Shown here one piece after another: positions 1 to 6,378 of a stretch of DNA of 10,319 bases. Position numbers and translations under genes: made by a program. Positions within the stretch are counted from its first letter, which is position 1; each line of letters opens with the position of its first letter. A model generated the notes under the pieces. It was not told the DNA's origin, ran no database searches, and worked only from the letters and a program-made list of their open reading frames with translations. Origin of the DNA: an uncultured Desulfobulbaceae bacterium (GTDB lineage: Bacteria > Desulfobacterota > Desulfobulbia > Desulfobulbales > BM004); NCBI GenBank assembly GCA_947258675.1, contig CAMYJP010000067.1, positions 1 to 10,319 of the forward strand, given 5' to 3'.

Positions 1-1712
1 TTATTGCAGGCAGCTCCGGCTTGCTGATTTCCAGTAGTGCGCTTTTGACCGCGCTTGTTGACAGTGAGTCCGGAAATATTGTTTTCATGGGACGCACCTA
101 TCCTTCCGGCGGCCAGCTCGGAACCATGCTTTTTGGTTTTCTGCACAAGTATTTTGGCGGCCCCGGTTCTATCCTTTTGCTTGTATTGCTTTTTGTGTTT
201 TCTTTAATGGTATCTATCCGGTTCTCTCCATACAGCGCCGGCCGTCAATTTATTTATTCACTTGGCAGGTTGCGAAGCGCAATTCCGCAAAGGATTCCTA
301 AAAATAAACCTAAAAAACAGAAAAAAGCAGAAAAACCAGAGGTGGTTGAACATATAGAAAAGACAGAGCCACCAAAGGTCCATGAGCAACTTGAGCTTTT
401 TGAAAACGATATCAATCAGGAGGTTGATAATTTTAAGGTTACGCCTGTTTCACCTGGAGAATATCGTCTGCCCGGCCTTGACCTTTTGGATAAGGTTGAT
501 CCCAGTAAATATGAAGTAGATCGTGAACATTTTTTTGCTGTCAGCAATCAACTTGAGGAGATTCTCAGTGATTTTGGCGTATCTGGAAAGGTCGTTGGTA
601 TCTCTCCAGGCCCTGTAGTCACAACCTATGAGTTTTCTCCCGCGCCGGGAGTTAAAATCAATAAAGTTGTCTCGTTGGCTGATGATCTTGCCCTTGGTCT
701 TAAAGCGGAAAGTGTGAGAATTGTTGGCTCCATTCCTGGCAAGGCGGCCCTGGGGATCGAGATCCCGAATCCAAAACGGGCGATTGTGCATATTAGAGAT
801 ATTTTCGCCAGTGAAAAGTTCCAGAAGGCCAAGTCAAAAGCAACTCCGGAAGAAGTACGGTTGCTCATGGTGGATCCGAAGAGGATTGAGCTTTCAGGAT
901 ACGAAGCTATACCGCATCTCCTGCACCCGGTGGTTGTGAATCCCAAAATGGCAAGTAGAGCTCTGCAGTGGGCGGTTCTTGAAATGGAGCGCCGTTATGA
1001 AATGCTTGAGGAGAAAAGGGTAAAGAACATTGCCACGTATAATAGTATCTCTGAAGAAAAAATGCCCTATATTGTCATTATTGTTGACGAACTGGCTGAT
1101 CTTATGATGGTTTCTTCACGAGATGTCGAGGGGTCGATCGCCCGGTTGGCTCAAATGGCGAGGGCCGCTGGCATGCATCTTATTCTCGCTACCCAGCGAC
1201 CTTCGGTTGATGTGTTGACCGGTCTCATTAAGGCCAATTTCCCCACCAGGCTTTCTTTTAAAGTGTCTTCTAAAATAGATTCCCGAACTATACTGGATGC
1301 CAGTGGGGCCGAGCATCTTCTCGGTGCAGGAGATCTGCTGTTCCTGCCGCCAGGTACTGCCAGACTTCGTAGAATCCATGGCGCCTATATCTCCGAGAAA
1401 GAAACAGATGGGATTGTGGATTTCTTGAAAGAGCAGGGTGCGGTTCAATATGATGAATCTGTTTTAAAGGTGGTTGAAGAATCTGAAAGTGCTAATGGTA
1501 TTGATGAAGAGGAAGAATACGATGAAAAATATGACGAGGCCGTTGCTCTGGTTTGTGATACCGGCCAGGCGTCAATTTCCATGGTACAGAGACGCTTGCG
1601 GGTTGGCTATAACAGGGCTGCAAGAATGATTGAACTCATGGAAAAAGAGGGAATCGTCGGCCCGGCTGATGGTGCAAAACCCAGAGAGGTTTTAGTTAAG
1701 ACAGATTATTAA
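1..1712 (+). CDS. ftsK: DNA translocase FtsK/SpoIIIE, 5'-truncated by the window edge and lacking the Walker A region
   Basis: FtsK is a membrane-anchored hexameric ATPase that pumps chromosomal DNA through the division septum and helps dimer resolution. The frame is open from the first complete codon (position 3), so the TTG at 21 is not a real start; the gene begins upstream. Seen in order: the end of the N-terminal membrane domain, with a hydrophobic helix at about 165-230; a short Lys/Glu/Pro-rich linker at about 290-420; the alpha/beta motor domain at about 500-1470; and a C-terminal winged-helix gamma domain at about 1521-1697 (block SISMVQRRLRVGYNRAARMI) that in the family reads KOPS sites. 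Walker B (PYIVIIVDEL) is at 1065-1094, and the conserved LATQRPSVDV block follows. The P-loop GxxGxGKS and its surroundings are missing: the block ending FQKAKSK (to 839) joins directly to ATPEEVRLLMVDPK (from 840), where relatives have about 48 more residues. The loop before Walker B (1041-1064) is also short. Identity is certain; a working ATPase is doubtful unless the gap is an assembly error. Confidence 0.93.
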   Translation, partial: IAGSSGLLISSSALLTALVDSESGNIVFMGRTYPSGGQLGTMLFGFLHKYFGGPGSILLLVLLFVFSLMVSIRFSPYSAGRQFIYSLGRLRSAIPQRIPKNKPKKQKKAEKPEVVEHIEKTEPPKVHEQLELFENDINQEVDNFKVTPVSPGEYRLPGLDLLDKVDPSKYEVDREHFFAVSNQLEEILSDFGVSGKVVGISPGPVVTTYEFSPAPGVKINKVVSLADDLALGLKAESVRIVGSIPGKAALGIEIPNPKRAIVHIRDIFASEKFQKAKSKATPEEVRLLMVDPKRIELSGYEAIPHLLHPVVVNPKMASRALQWAVLEMERRYEMLEEKRVKNIATYNSISEEKMPYIVIIVDELADLMMVSSRDVEGSIARLAQMARAAGMHLILATQRPSVDVLTGLIKANFPTRLSFKVSSKIDSRTILDASGAEHLLGAGDLLFLPPGTARLRRIHGAYISEKETDGIVDFLKEQGAVQYDESVLKVVEESESANGIDEEEEYDEKYDEAVALVCDTGQASISMVQRRLRVGYNRAARMIELMEKEGIVGPADGAKPREVLVKTDY

Positions 1713-1954
1713 ATTTTCAGTACTTCCATTCATTAGCTTATTATACTATTTGCACCAAATTTCTATTAGGTTATCATGCATCCTGCATTTTGACATTTGA
1801 CGTTATAAAGGACTGTTACTTTTCTAAATATATTACACATAAATACTCCTAACCAGGTGGAATAATAGTAGTTGATTCCTCTGGACAATTTCTTGACGAT
1901 TAATGCCCATTTTTTCCTTAACTGCCTAACCACTTCTACCTGATATGTTTTTTC

Positions 1955-1975
1955 TTGACATTTAAAATGTGACAA
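1955..1975. promoter_or_regulatory. Palindrome overlapping the -35 box and spacer, candidate operator
   Basis: ACATTT (1958-1963) and AAATGT (1965-1970) form a perfect 6-bp inverted repeat around one central base. The flanks TTG (1955-1957) and CAA (1973-1975) continue the symmetry if two extra bases on the right are allowed. It covers the -35 box and most of the spacer, where a bound regulator would block polymerase. The ends recall FNR/CRP-type TTG...CAA sites, but the half-sites match no consensus I can name with confidence. Confidence 0.3.
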
Positions 1976-1983
1976 ATTATAAA
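1955..1983 (+). promoter_or_regulatory. Near-consensus sigma70-type promoter, probable aprBA promoter
   Basis: A -35 box TTGACA (1955-1960, six of six matches) is followed by a 17-base spacer and a -10 box TATAAA (1978-1983, five of six). It is the best promoter-like site upstream of aprB. Transcription would start near 1990 and give a leader of about 315 bases before aprB. A strong promoter fits an abundant respiratory enzyme. That it drives aprBA is inferred from its direction and from the absence of another gene between. Confidence 0.55.
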
Positions 1984-2006
1984 TCGCCTTGTCCCAAAAA
2001 AAATGA

Positions 2007-2039
2007 GTATTCATTCAGTTTTGGGTGTGTATTCATTCA
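2007..2039. repeat. 11-base direct repeat with a 22-base period
   Basis: GTATTCATTCA occurs at 2007-2017 and again, identically, at 2029-2039. The 22-base period is about two helical turns, so a protein could bind both copies on one DNA face. The copies lie just downstream of the predicted start of transcription from the 1955-1983 promoter, which suits a repressor site or an RNA leader element. No function is shown by the sequence alone. Confidence 0.5.
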
Positions 2040-2212
2040 TTGGCGCTGAATATATAACAATTCCATCTGGTTGTGATTAGTCCAGCCAGGCCTGGTACAT
2101 GAGCCGTTTTTCTAACCTGTTAATTTTATTCCAAGTTATAGTGAACAGGCAGAGTCAATTAGGTTCTTTTTACAATGGTGCGGTTTCATTGCCAGGTATA
2201 AAATGTAAAGTA

Positions 2213-2229
2213 ATCAGGTGCTTCCTGAT
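2213..2229 (+). promoter_or_regulatory. Small hairpin in the aprB leader
   Basis: ATCAGG (2213-2218) and CCTGAT (2224-2229) form a 6-bp stem with a 5-base loop. An alternative pairing joins AGGTAT (2194-2199) with ATACCT (2228-2233), and the two are mutually exclusive because both use 2228-2229. There is no T tract, so it is not a terminator. It could be a leader element or an operator; the stem is short and may be chance. Confidence 0.3.
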
Positions 2230-2305
2230 ACCTTAATAGAAGAAAAAAACGGGTTTCGTGAAATGCGAAGCCTCAAAAGGTCAATCTAAGTGAGGAGGTA
2301 ATTTA

Positions 2306-2731
2306 ATGCCAAGCTATGTAGAAACCGAAAAATGTGATGGTTGTAAAGGCGGGGACAAAACAGCCTGTATGTACATCTGCCCCAATGACCTAATGGTCTT
2401 GAACAAGGAAACGATGCTGGCTTACAATCAGGAACCGGATGCATGCTGGGAATGCTACTCATGCGTAAAAATTTGCCCGCAGGGCGCTGTCTACGTTCGT
2501 GGGTACAATGATTTCGTACCAATGGGCGGTCAGGTTCATCCCATGAGAAGTTCAGATTCCATTATGTGGACAGTTAAGTTCAGAAACGGCAACATGAAAC
2601 GATTTAAGTTCCCTATCCGTACAACGGCTGAGGGTGCTGCTAACGCCTATCCTGACCTGACATGCACCAATCTGGATGACGAGTTGCTTTCCACCGAGAA
2701 AGAGCTGCCGACACCAACAAAATTAGCCTAA
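2306..2731 (+). CDS. aprB: Adenylylsulfate (APS) reductase beta subunit, iron-sulfur protein
   Basis: AprB is the cytoplasmic electron-entry subunit of dissimilatory APS reductase and passes electrons from its two [4Fe-4S] clusters to the FAD of AprA. The 141-residue protein has eight cluster cysteines in the family pattern: C10, C13, C21, C25 and C47, C50, C53, C57. W48, next to the second cluster, sits where the Archaeoglobus enzyme has the tryptophan proposed to bridge the cluster and the FAD. The C-terminal part from about residue 75 (SSDSIMWTVKFRNGNMKRFK) is the segment that wraps around AprA in known structures. The length is usual for the family. The ATG is set by a strong Shine-Dalgarno GAGGAGGT (2292-2299) with 6 bases between. 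aprA follows after 55 bases, so the two are surely co-transcribed. Confidence 0.98.
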   Translation: MPSYVETEKCDGCKGGDKTACMYICPNDLMVLNKETMLAYNQEPDACWECYSCVKICPQGAVYVRGYNDFVPMGGQVHPMRSSDSIMWTVKFRNGNMKRFKFPIRTTAEGAANAYPDLTCTNLDDELLSTEKELPTPTKLA

Positions 2732-2786
2732 TGATGTTTTGTAAGAATAATTAATATTCCTAAAATAATTGAAGGAGGAATGAAAT

Positions 2787-4781
2787 ATGGCGTTACCGAA
2801 CAAACCATTGGGCGAACTGCCCGCCGTAGTTAATCCTGAAATTGCTGAGCATGAGTGCGATTGCCTTATCGTTGGTGGCGGTATGGCTGCTTGTGGTACA
2901 GCGTTTGAAATTAAGAAATGGGCGCCGGCCGATATGAAAATTACCTTGGTAGACAAAGCTGCCATGGAACGTTCCGGTGCTGTTGCTCAGGGCCTTTCCG
3001 CCATCAACACCTACGTTGGCGAAAACCCGATTGAGAATTACGTAAAGATGGTTCGTAATGACCTGATGGGCGTTGTCCGTGAAGATCTGATTTACGACCT
3101 CGGACGTCACGTTGATGATTCTGTTCACCTATTCGAAGAATGGGGACTGCCGGTCTGGAAGAAAAACGAGGCTGGTGACACTCTGGACGGCTCCAAGCCG
3201 GCAGCCAGCCTGAAAGAAGGCGGCCAGCCTGTACGTACCGGTAAATGGCAGATCATGATCAACGGTGAATCCTACAAGTGTATTGTTGCCGAGCCTGCAA
3301 AAACTGCTCTTGGTGAAGAAAACTGCTTGGAAAGAATCTTTATCGTTAAATTGCTGCTCGACAAGAATGTTCCTAATCAGATCGCCGGTGCGGTTGGTTT
3401 CTCCACCCGTGAAAACAAAGTGCATGTCTTCAAATGTAAAACCATGATGGTTGCTTGCGGTGGTGCGGTAAACATCTTCCGGCCACGTTCCACTGGTGAA
3501 GGTAAAGGCCGTGCATGGTATCCGGTTTGGAATGCAGGCTCCACTTACACCATGTGTGCTCAGGTTGGCGCTACCCTGACCATGATGGAAAACCGTTTCA
3601 CGCCTGCCCGTTTTAAAGATGGTTATGGGCCGGTTGGCGCATGGTTCTTGCTGTTCAAAGCTAAAGTGCAGAACGGTCTTGGTGAATTTTATGCAAATTC
3701 AGACGCTGTTAAAGATGAACTTGAAAAGTTCATGCCCTATGGCGCTTCTCCTGTTACTCCGACCTGTCTGCGTAACCACCTGATGATTGAAGAGCTGAAA
3801 GCAGGCCGTGGTCCTATCTACATGGCTACCGACGTTGCTTTGAATGCTTTCCTCGAAGACAAACGTGCAGCTGGTTTGGATGAGAAGGAAGTTAAAAAAT
3901 TCTGGAAGCATCTCGAGTCTGAAGCTTGGGAAGACTTCCTTGATATGTCTGTTGGTCAAGCTGGTCTCTGGGCCGGTGCCAATATCGAGCCTGAAAAAGT
4001 TGGTTCTGAAATTATGCCCACCGAGCCGTATATGCTGGGTTCCCATTCCGGTTGTTGTGGTATATGGGTTTCCGGTCCCGAGGAAGACTGGGTACCGGAT
4101 GCATATAAGTGGGGCTACAATCGTATGACCACGGTAAACGGACTTTTCACTGCCGGTGACGGCGTTGGCGCTTCCGGGCATAAGTTCTCCTCCGGTTCAC
4201 ATGCTGAAGGCCGTATGACTGCTAAGCAGATGGTTAAATACTGCCGTGACCATGCTGATTTCAAACCTGAACTACAGCAGACGGCTCAGGAACTGGCTGA
4301 TGAAATTTATGCACCGGTTAAATTGTACCATGAGCATGCCGCCAAAACCACAGCTCAGGATATCAATCCCGATTACTGCAAGCCTGCAGGTCTGATGATG
4401 CGTCTCATGAAAGCCACTGACGAGTACGGCGGCGGTGTTGCTACCTACTACATGACCTCTGGTAAACTGCTGAACATCTGCCTGGATCTTCTTGAGATGA
4501 TGCGTGAGGATGCCGATAAAATGGCTGCTGGTGATCTGCACGAATTGATGAGGGCTTGGGAAAACTATCACCGTATCTGGTGTGTTGAAACCCATATCCG
4601 TCATATCGAGTTCCGTAAAGAAAGCCGTTACCCGGGATTCTACTACAGGTCTGATTACCCAACCTGTGACGATGAAAATTGGAAATGTTTTGTAAACTCC
4701 ACTTTTAATCCTGAGACAAAGGAATGGAAGTGTGAGAAAGTTGATTGTATCAACGTTATTGAAACCGATCCTTGGCTGTAA
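2787..4781 (+). CDS. aprA: Adenylylsulfate (APS) reductase alpha subunit, FAD catalytic protein
   Basis: AprA carries the FAD active site that reduces adenosine 5'-phosphosulfate to sulfite and AMP in the cytoplasm. The 664-residue protein belongs to the fumarate reductase/succinate dehydrogenase flavoprotein fold. The dinucleotide-binding motif GGGMAACG is at residues 30-37, and the FAD-contacting block RSGAVAQGLSAIN at 62-74. The block MENRFTPARFKDGYGP (from about 267, with R270) and MLGSHSGCCGIW (with H420) correspond to the substrate and catalytic Arg and His region described for the Archaeoglobus enzyme; the exact equivalence is from memory. The length is full and I see no broken motif. 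Shine-Dalgarno AAGGAGG (2772-2778) lies 8 bases before the ATG. It ends 63 bases before the stem of a strong terminator. The forward (reductive) type is favoured by the linked qmoABC genes. Confidence 0.98.
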   Translation: MALPNKPLGELPAVVNPEIAEHECDCLIVGGGMAACGTAFEIKKWAPADMKITLVDKAAMERSGAVAQGLSAINTYVGENPIENYVKMVRNDLMGVVREDLIYDLGRHVDDSVHLFEEWGLPVWKKNEAGDTLDGSKPAASLKEGGQPVRTGKWQIMINGESYKCIVAEPAKTALGEENCLERIFIVKLLLDKNVPNQIAGAVGFSTRENKVHVFKCKTMMVACGGAVNIFRPRSTGEGKGRAWYPVWNAGSTYTMCAQVGATLTMMENRFTPARFKDGYGPVGAWFLLFKAKVQNGLGEFYANSDAVKDELEKFMPYGASPVTPTCLRNHLMIEELKAGRGPIYMATDVALNAFLEDKRAAGLDEKEVKKFWKHLESEAWEDFLDMSVGQAGLWAGANIEPEKVGSEIMPTEPYMLGSHSGCCGIWVSGPEEDWVPDAYKWGYNRMTTVNGLFTAGDGVGASGHKFSSGSHAEGRMTAKQMVKYCRDHADFKPELQQTAQELADEIYAPVKLYHEHAAKTTAQDINPDYCKPAGLMMRLMKATDEYGGGVATYYMTSGKLLNICLDLLEMMREDADKMAAGDLHELMRAWENYHRIWCVETHIRHIEFRKESRYPGFYYRSDYPTCDDENWKCFVNSTFNPETKEWKCEKVDCINVIETDPWL

Positions 4782-4844
4782 GGAAAATCAGGATCTTTCC
4801 AAAATGAGTGAATGATCCATGTTGTAGTAAATGATCGTTTACAG

Positions 4845-4884
4845 AAATCTCCAGGCGTCATTATAGGCGCCTGGAGATTTTTCT
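4845..4884 (+). terminator. Intrinsic terminator of aprBA
   Basis: A perfect 13-bp stem (4845-4857 with 4868-4880, core CTCCAGGCG/CGCCTGGAG) closes a 10-base loop and runs into TTTTTCT (4878-4884). This is a standard Rho-independent terminator. It lies 64 bases after the aprA stop and separates aprBA from qmoABC, so qmo must depend on its own promoter or on readthrough. Confidence 0.9.
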
Positions 4885-4918
4885 ATGCACCGATTGCAGA
4901 CAATAAACTGTTCCATTC

Positions 4919-4946
4919 TTGTCTGTCTAAAAATAACAAATATACA
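4919..4946 (+). promoter_or_regulatory. Weak candidate promoter for qmoABC
   Basis: TTGTCT (4919-4924) and TATACA (4941-4946) are 16 bases apart, each with four of six matches to the sigma70 boxes. A second weak choice is CTGAAC (5054-5059), 17 bases, TATAGT (5077-5082), which would start close to the gene. A promoter in this gap is expected because of the terminator before it, but the sequence does not settle which site is used. Confidence 0.3.
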
Positions 4947-4982
4947 AAGGTAAATCGGTTTCTTTAATAGAGATTGGAAAGA

Positions 4983-5007
4983 AACTGAATCAGGGATTGA
5001 TTCAGTT
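4983..5007. promoter_or_regulatory. 9-bp inverted repeat upstream of qmoA
   Basis: AACTGAATC (4983-4991) and GATTCAGTT (4999-5007) are perfect inverted copies around a 7-base loop. No T tract follows on the + strand, so it is not a terminator for that strand. It lies about 105 bases before the qmoA start and could be an operator or a leader hairpin. Three GAACCA copies (5033, 5056, 5065) lie between it and qmoA. Confidence 0.4.
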
Positions 5008-5112
5008 GGTTGAGGTGGTTTGGCTTTAACATGAACCATAGAAGTCAAGCTGACTGAACCAAAAGAACCAATCATTTATAGTCAAAAACCATATTTAATA
5101 CGGAGGAATTAC

Positions 5113-6372
5113 ATGACAGACGAGAGCACTACACCTGGTACAGGTGGCATACTGGTCGTTGGCGGAGGCATAAGTGGCCTGACCACCGCGTTGGAAGCCG
5201 CGGAAGTTGGCAATGATGTCTTTCTGGTTGAAAAGAACCCGTATCTAGGTGGCCGGGTTGCACAGCTCAATCAATATTTTCCCAAGCTGTGTCCCCCATC
5301 GTGCGGTCTTGAAATAAATTTTAAGCGGATTAAAAACAATCGGAAAGTCCGTATGTATACAAATACGGAAGTTAAGAACATAGCCGGCTCTGCTGGTAAC
5401 TATCAGGTTACAATTGAAACAAGCCCCAGGTTTGTAAATAATAATTGTACAGCCTGTAATGCTTGTGTTGATGCATGTCCTGAAACACGGGCCAATGCCT
5501 TTAATTTTGATATGGACACGACAAAAGCGATATATCGTCCCCATGAAATGTCCTTTCCGATGAAATATGTTGTTGATATGGACGCATGTACTAAATGCGG
5601 GGCATGTGTAGAAGCATGTGCGTATAACGCCGTAGAACTTGATATGGAGGCTAAAACCGCCACCCTGGATGTGTCTGCAATAGTTTGGGCTACTGGTTGG
5701 AATCCGTATGATCCTGTGCAGATGGACAACCTGAAGTTCAATGAAAGTGATGCCATTATCACAAATATGATGATGGAACGATTGGCAGCACCTAATGGCC
5801 CGACAGGCGGTAAAATCCTTCGACCTGGTGATGACAAGGAACCTGAAAGCTATGCCTTTGTACAGTGTGCAGGATCTCGCGATGAAAATCATCTTGAGTA
5901 CTGCTCTTATATCTGCTGTATGGCAAGTCTGAAGCAGATCAATTATATTCGAGAACAATATCCGGAAGCCAAGGTCTATGTATTCTATATCGATCTGCGA
6001 TCTCCTGGTAAATACGAGAAGTTCCGTGAGAAACTGATGGCGGATGAAAATGTGCAGTTCATTAAAGGAAAAGTGGCTGACATCATCCCTGAGGGTGATG
6101 GCGGGGTAACCGTTGTGGCTGAAAACGCCGTAACAGGTGAAAAAGTACAGCAGAAAGTTGATCTTGCCGTTCTGGCAACAGGAATGCAACCAGCCATTCG
6201 TGAGCAGGGCGCAGCCTTGGGTTTACAGATGGATCCCAATGGATTTGTGCTTTCCGATACGGATGCAGGAATGCTTGCCGCCGGTTGCTCTAAGAAAGCT
6301 TCTGATGTTGTTACCAGTGGGCAGAATTCAACTGCTGCAGCCCTAAAAGCCATTCAAATGTCAAGGAGGTAA
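5113..6372 (+). CDS. qmoA: Qmo complex subunit QmoA, HdrA-like flavoprotein with two ferredoxin clusters
   Basis: QmoA is one of two HdrA-like FAD subunits of the quinone-interacting membrane-bound oxidoreductase, which links menaquinol to APS reductase on the cytoplasmic face of the membrane. The 419-residue protein starts with a Rossmann FAD motif GGGISG (17-22) and the block GGRVAQLNQYFPKLCPPSCG. Two ferredoxin-type motifs follow: C112, C115, C118, C122 and C159, C162, C165, C169. The HdrA-type block with C252 (QCAGSRDENH) and C264, C268, C269 (CSYICC) is intact, as is the late FAD motif VLATGMQP. The length is as expected for QmoA, shorter than methanogen HdrA. Shine-Dalgarno CGGAGG (5101-5106) lies 6 bases before the ATG. 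The last codons overlap the ribosome site of qmoB, so the two subunits are translationally linked. Confidence 0.96.
   Translation: MTDESTTPGTGGILVVGGGISGLTTALEAAEVGNDVFLVEKNPYLGGRVAQLNQYFPKLCPPSCGLEINFKRIKNNRKVRMYTNTEVKNIAGSAGNYQVTIETSPRFVNNNCTACNACVDACPETRANAFNFDMDTTKAIYRPHEMSFPMKYVVDMDACTKCGACVEACAYNAVELDMEAKTATLDVSAIVWATGWNPYDPVQMDNLKFNESDAIITNMMMERLAAPNGPTGGKILRPGDDKEPESYAFVQCAGSRDENHLEYCSYICCMASLKQINYIREQYPEAKVYVFYIDLRSPGKYEKFREKLMADENVQFIKGKVADIIPEGDGGVTVVAENAVTGEKVQQKVDLAVLATGMQPAIREQGAALGLQMDPNGFVLSDTDAGMLAAGCSKKASDVVTSGQNSTAAALKAIQMSRR
6363..6370 (+). promoter_or_regulatory. Ribosome binding site of qmoB embedded in the end of qmoA
   Basis: AAGGAGGT is a full-length match to the anti-Shine-Dalgarno complement and lies 8 bases before the qmoB ATG at 6379. 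It overlaps the last sense codons of qmoA (Ser-Arg-Arg) and the first base of its TAA stop. This fixes the qmoB start and implies coupled translation of QmoA and QmoB. Confidence 0.9.
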
Positions 6373-6378
6373 CGGTCG

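Larger units (their letters stand above)
1713..2305. other. AT-rich intergenic region between ftsK and aprB
   Basis: No convincing gene is seen in these roughly 590 bases. An 82-codon frame on the minus strand (1766-2014) matches no family I recognise and contains the best promoter of the region on the other strand, so I treat it as chance. I see no clear terminator hairpin after ftsK. The right half holds a promoter-like site at 1955-1983, an 11-base direct repeat at 2007-2039, a 10-bp palindrome CCAGGCCTGG at 2086-2095, and a small hairpin at 2213-2229. The region looks like the control region of aprBA. The sat gene, often next to apr in sulfate reducers, is absent here. Confidence 0.7.

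Noticed and set aside
21..23. TTG at 21 as the ftsK start
   Set aside because: The frame is open upstream to the window edge and the protein begins inside the membrane domain, so the true start lies outside.
1766..2014. 82-codon minus-strand frame in the ftsK-aprB gap
   Set aside because: No recognisable family, AT-rich composition, and it spans a strong promoter on the other strand; I also saw no convincing sign of a transposase remnant.
2070..2079. TTGTGATTAG as a Rex or CRP-type site
   Set aside because: Only one half-site is present; the matching inverted half is missing.
2176..2192. Possible sigma54 -24/-12 site upstream of aprB
   Set aside because: The GG and GC elements are 12 bases apart, not the 10 that sigma54 promoters need, so the spacing rules it out.
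5245..6189. 314-codon frame on the minus strand inside qmoA
   Set aside because: It is antisense to a certain gene, its product is rich in Cys/His/Ile without a known domain, and its length follows from the codon use of qmoA.
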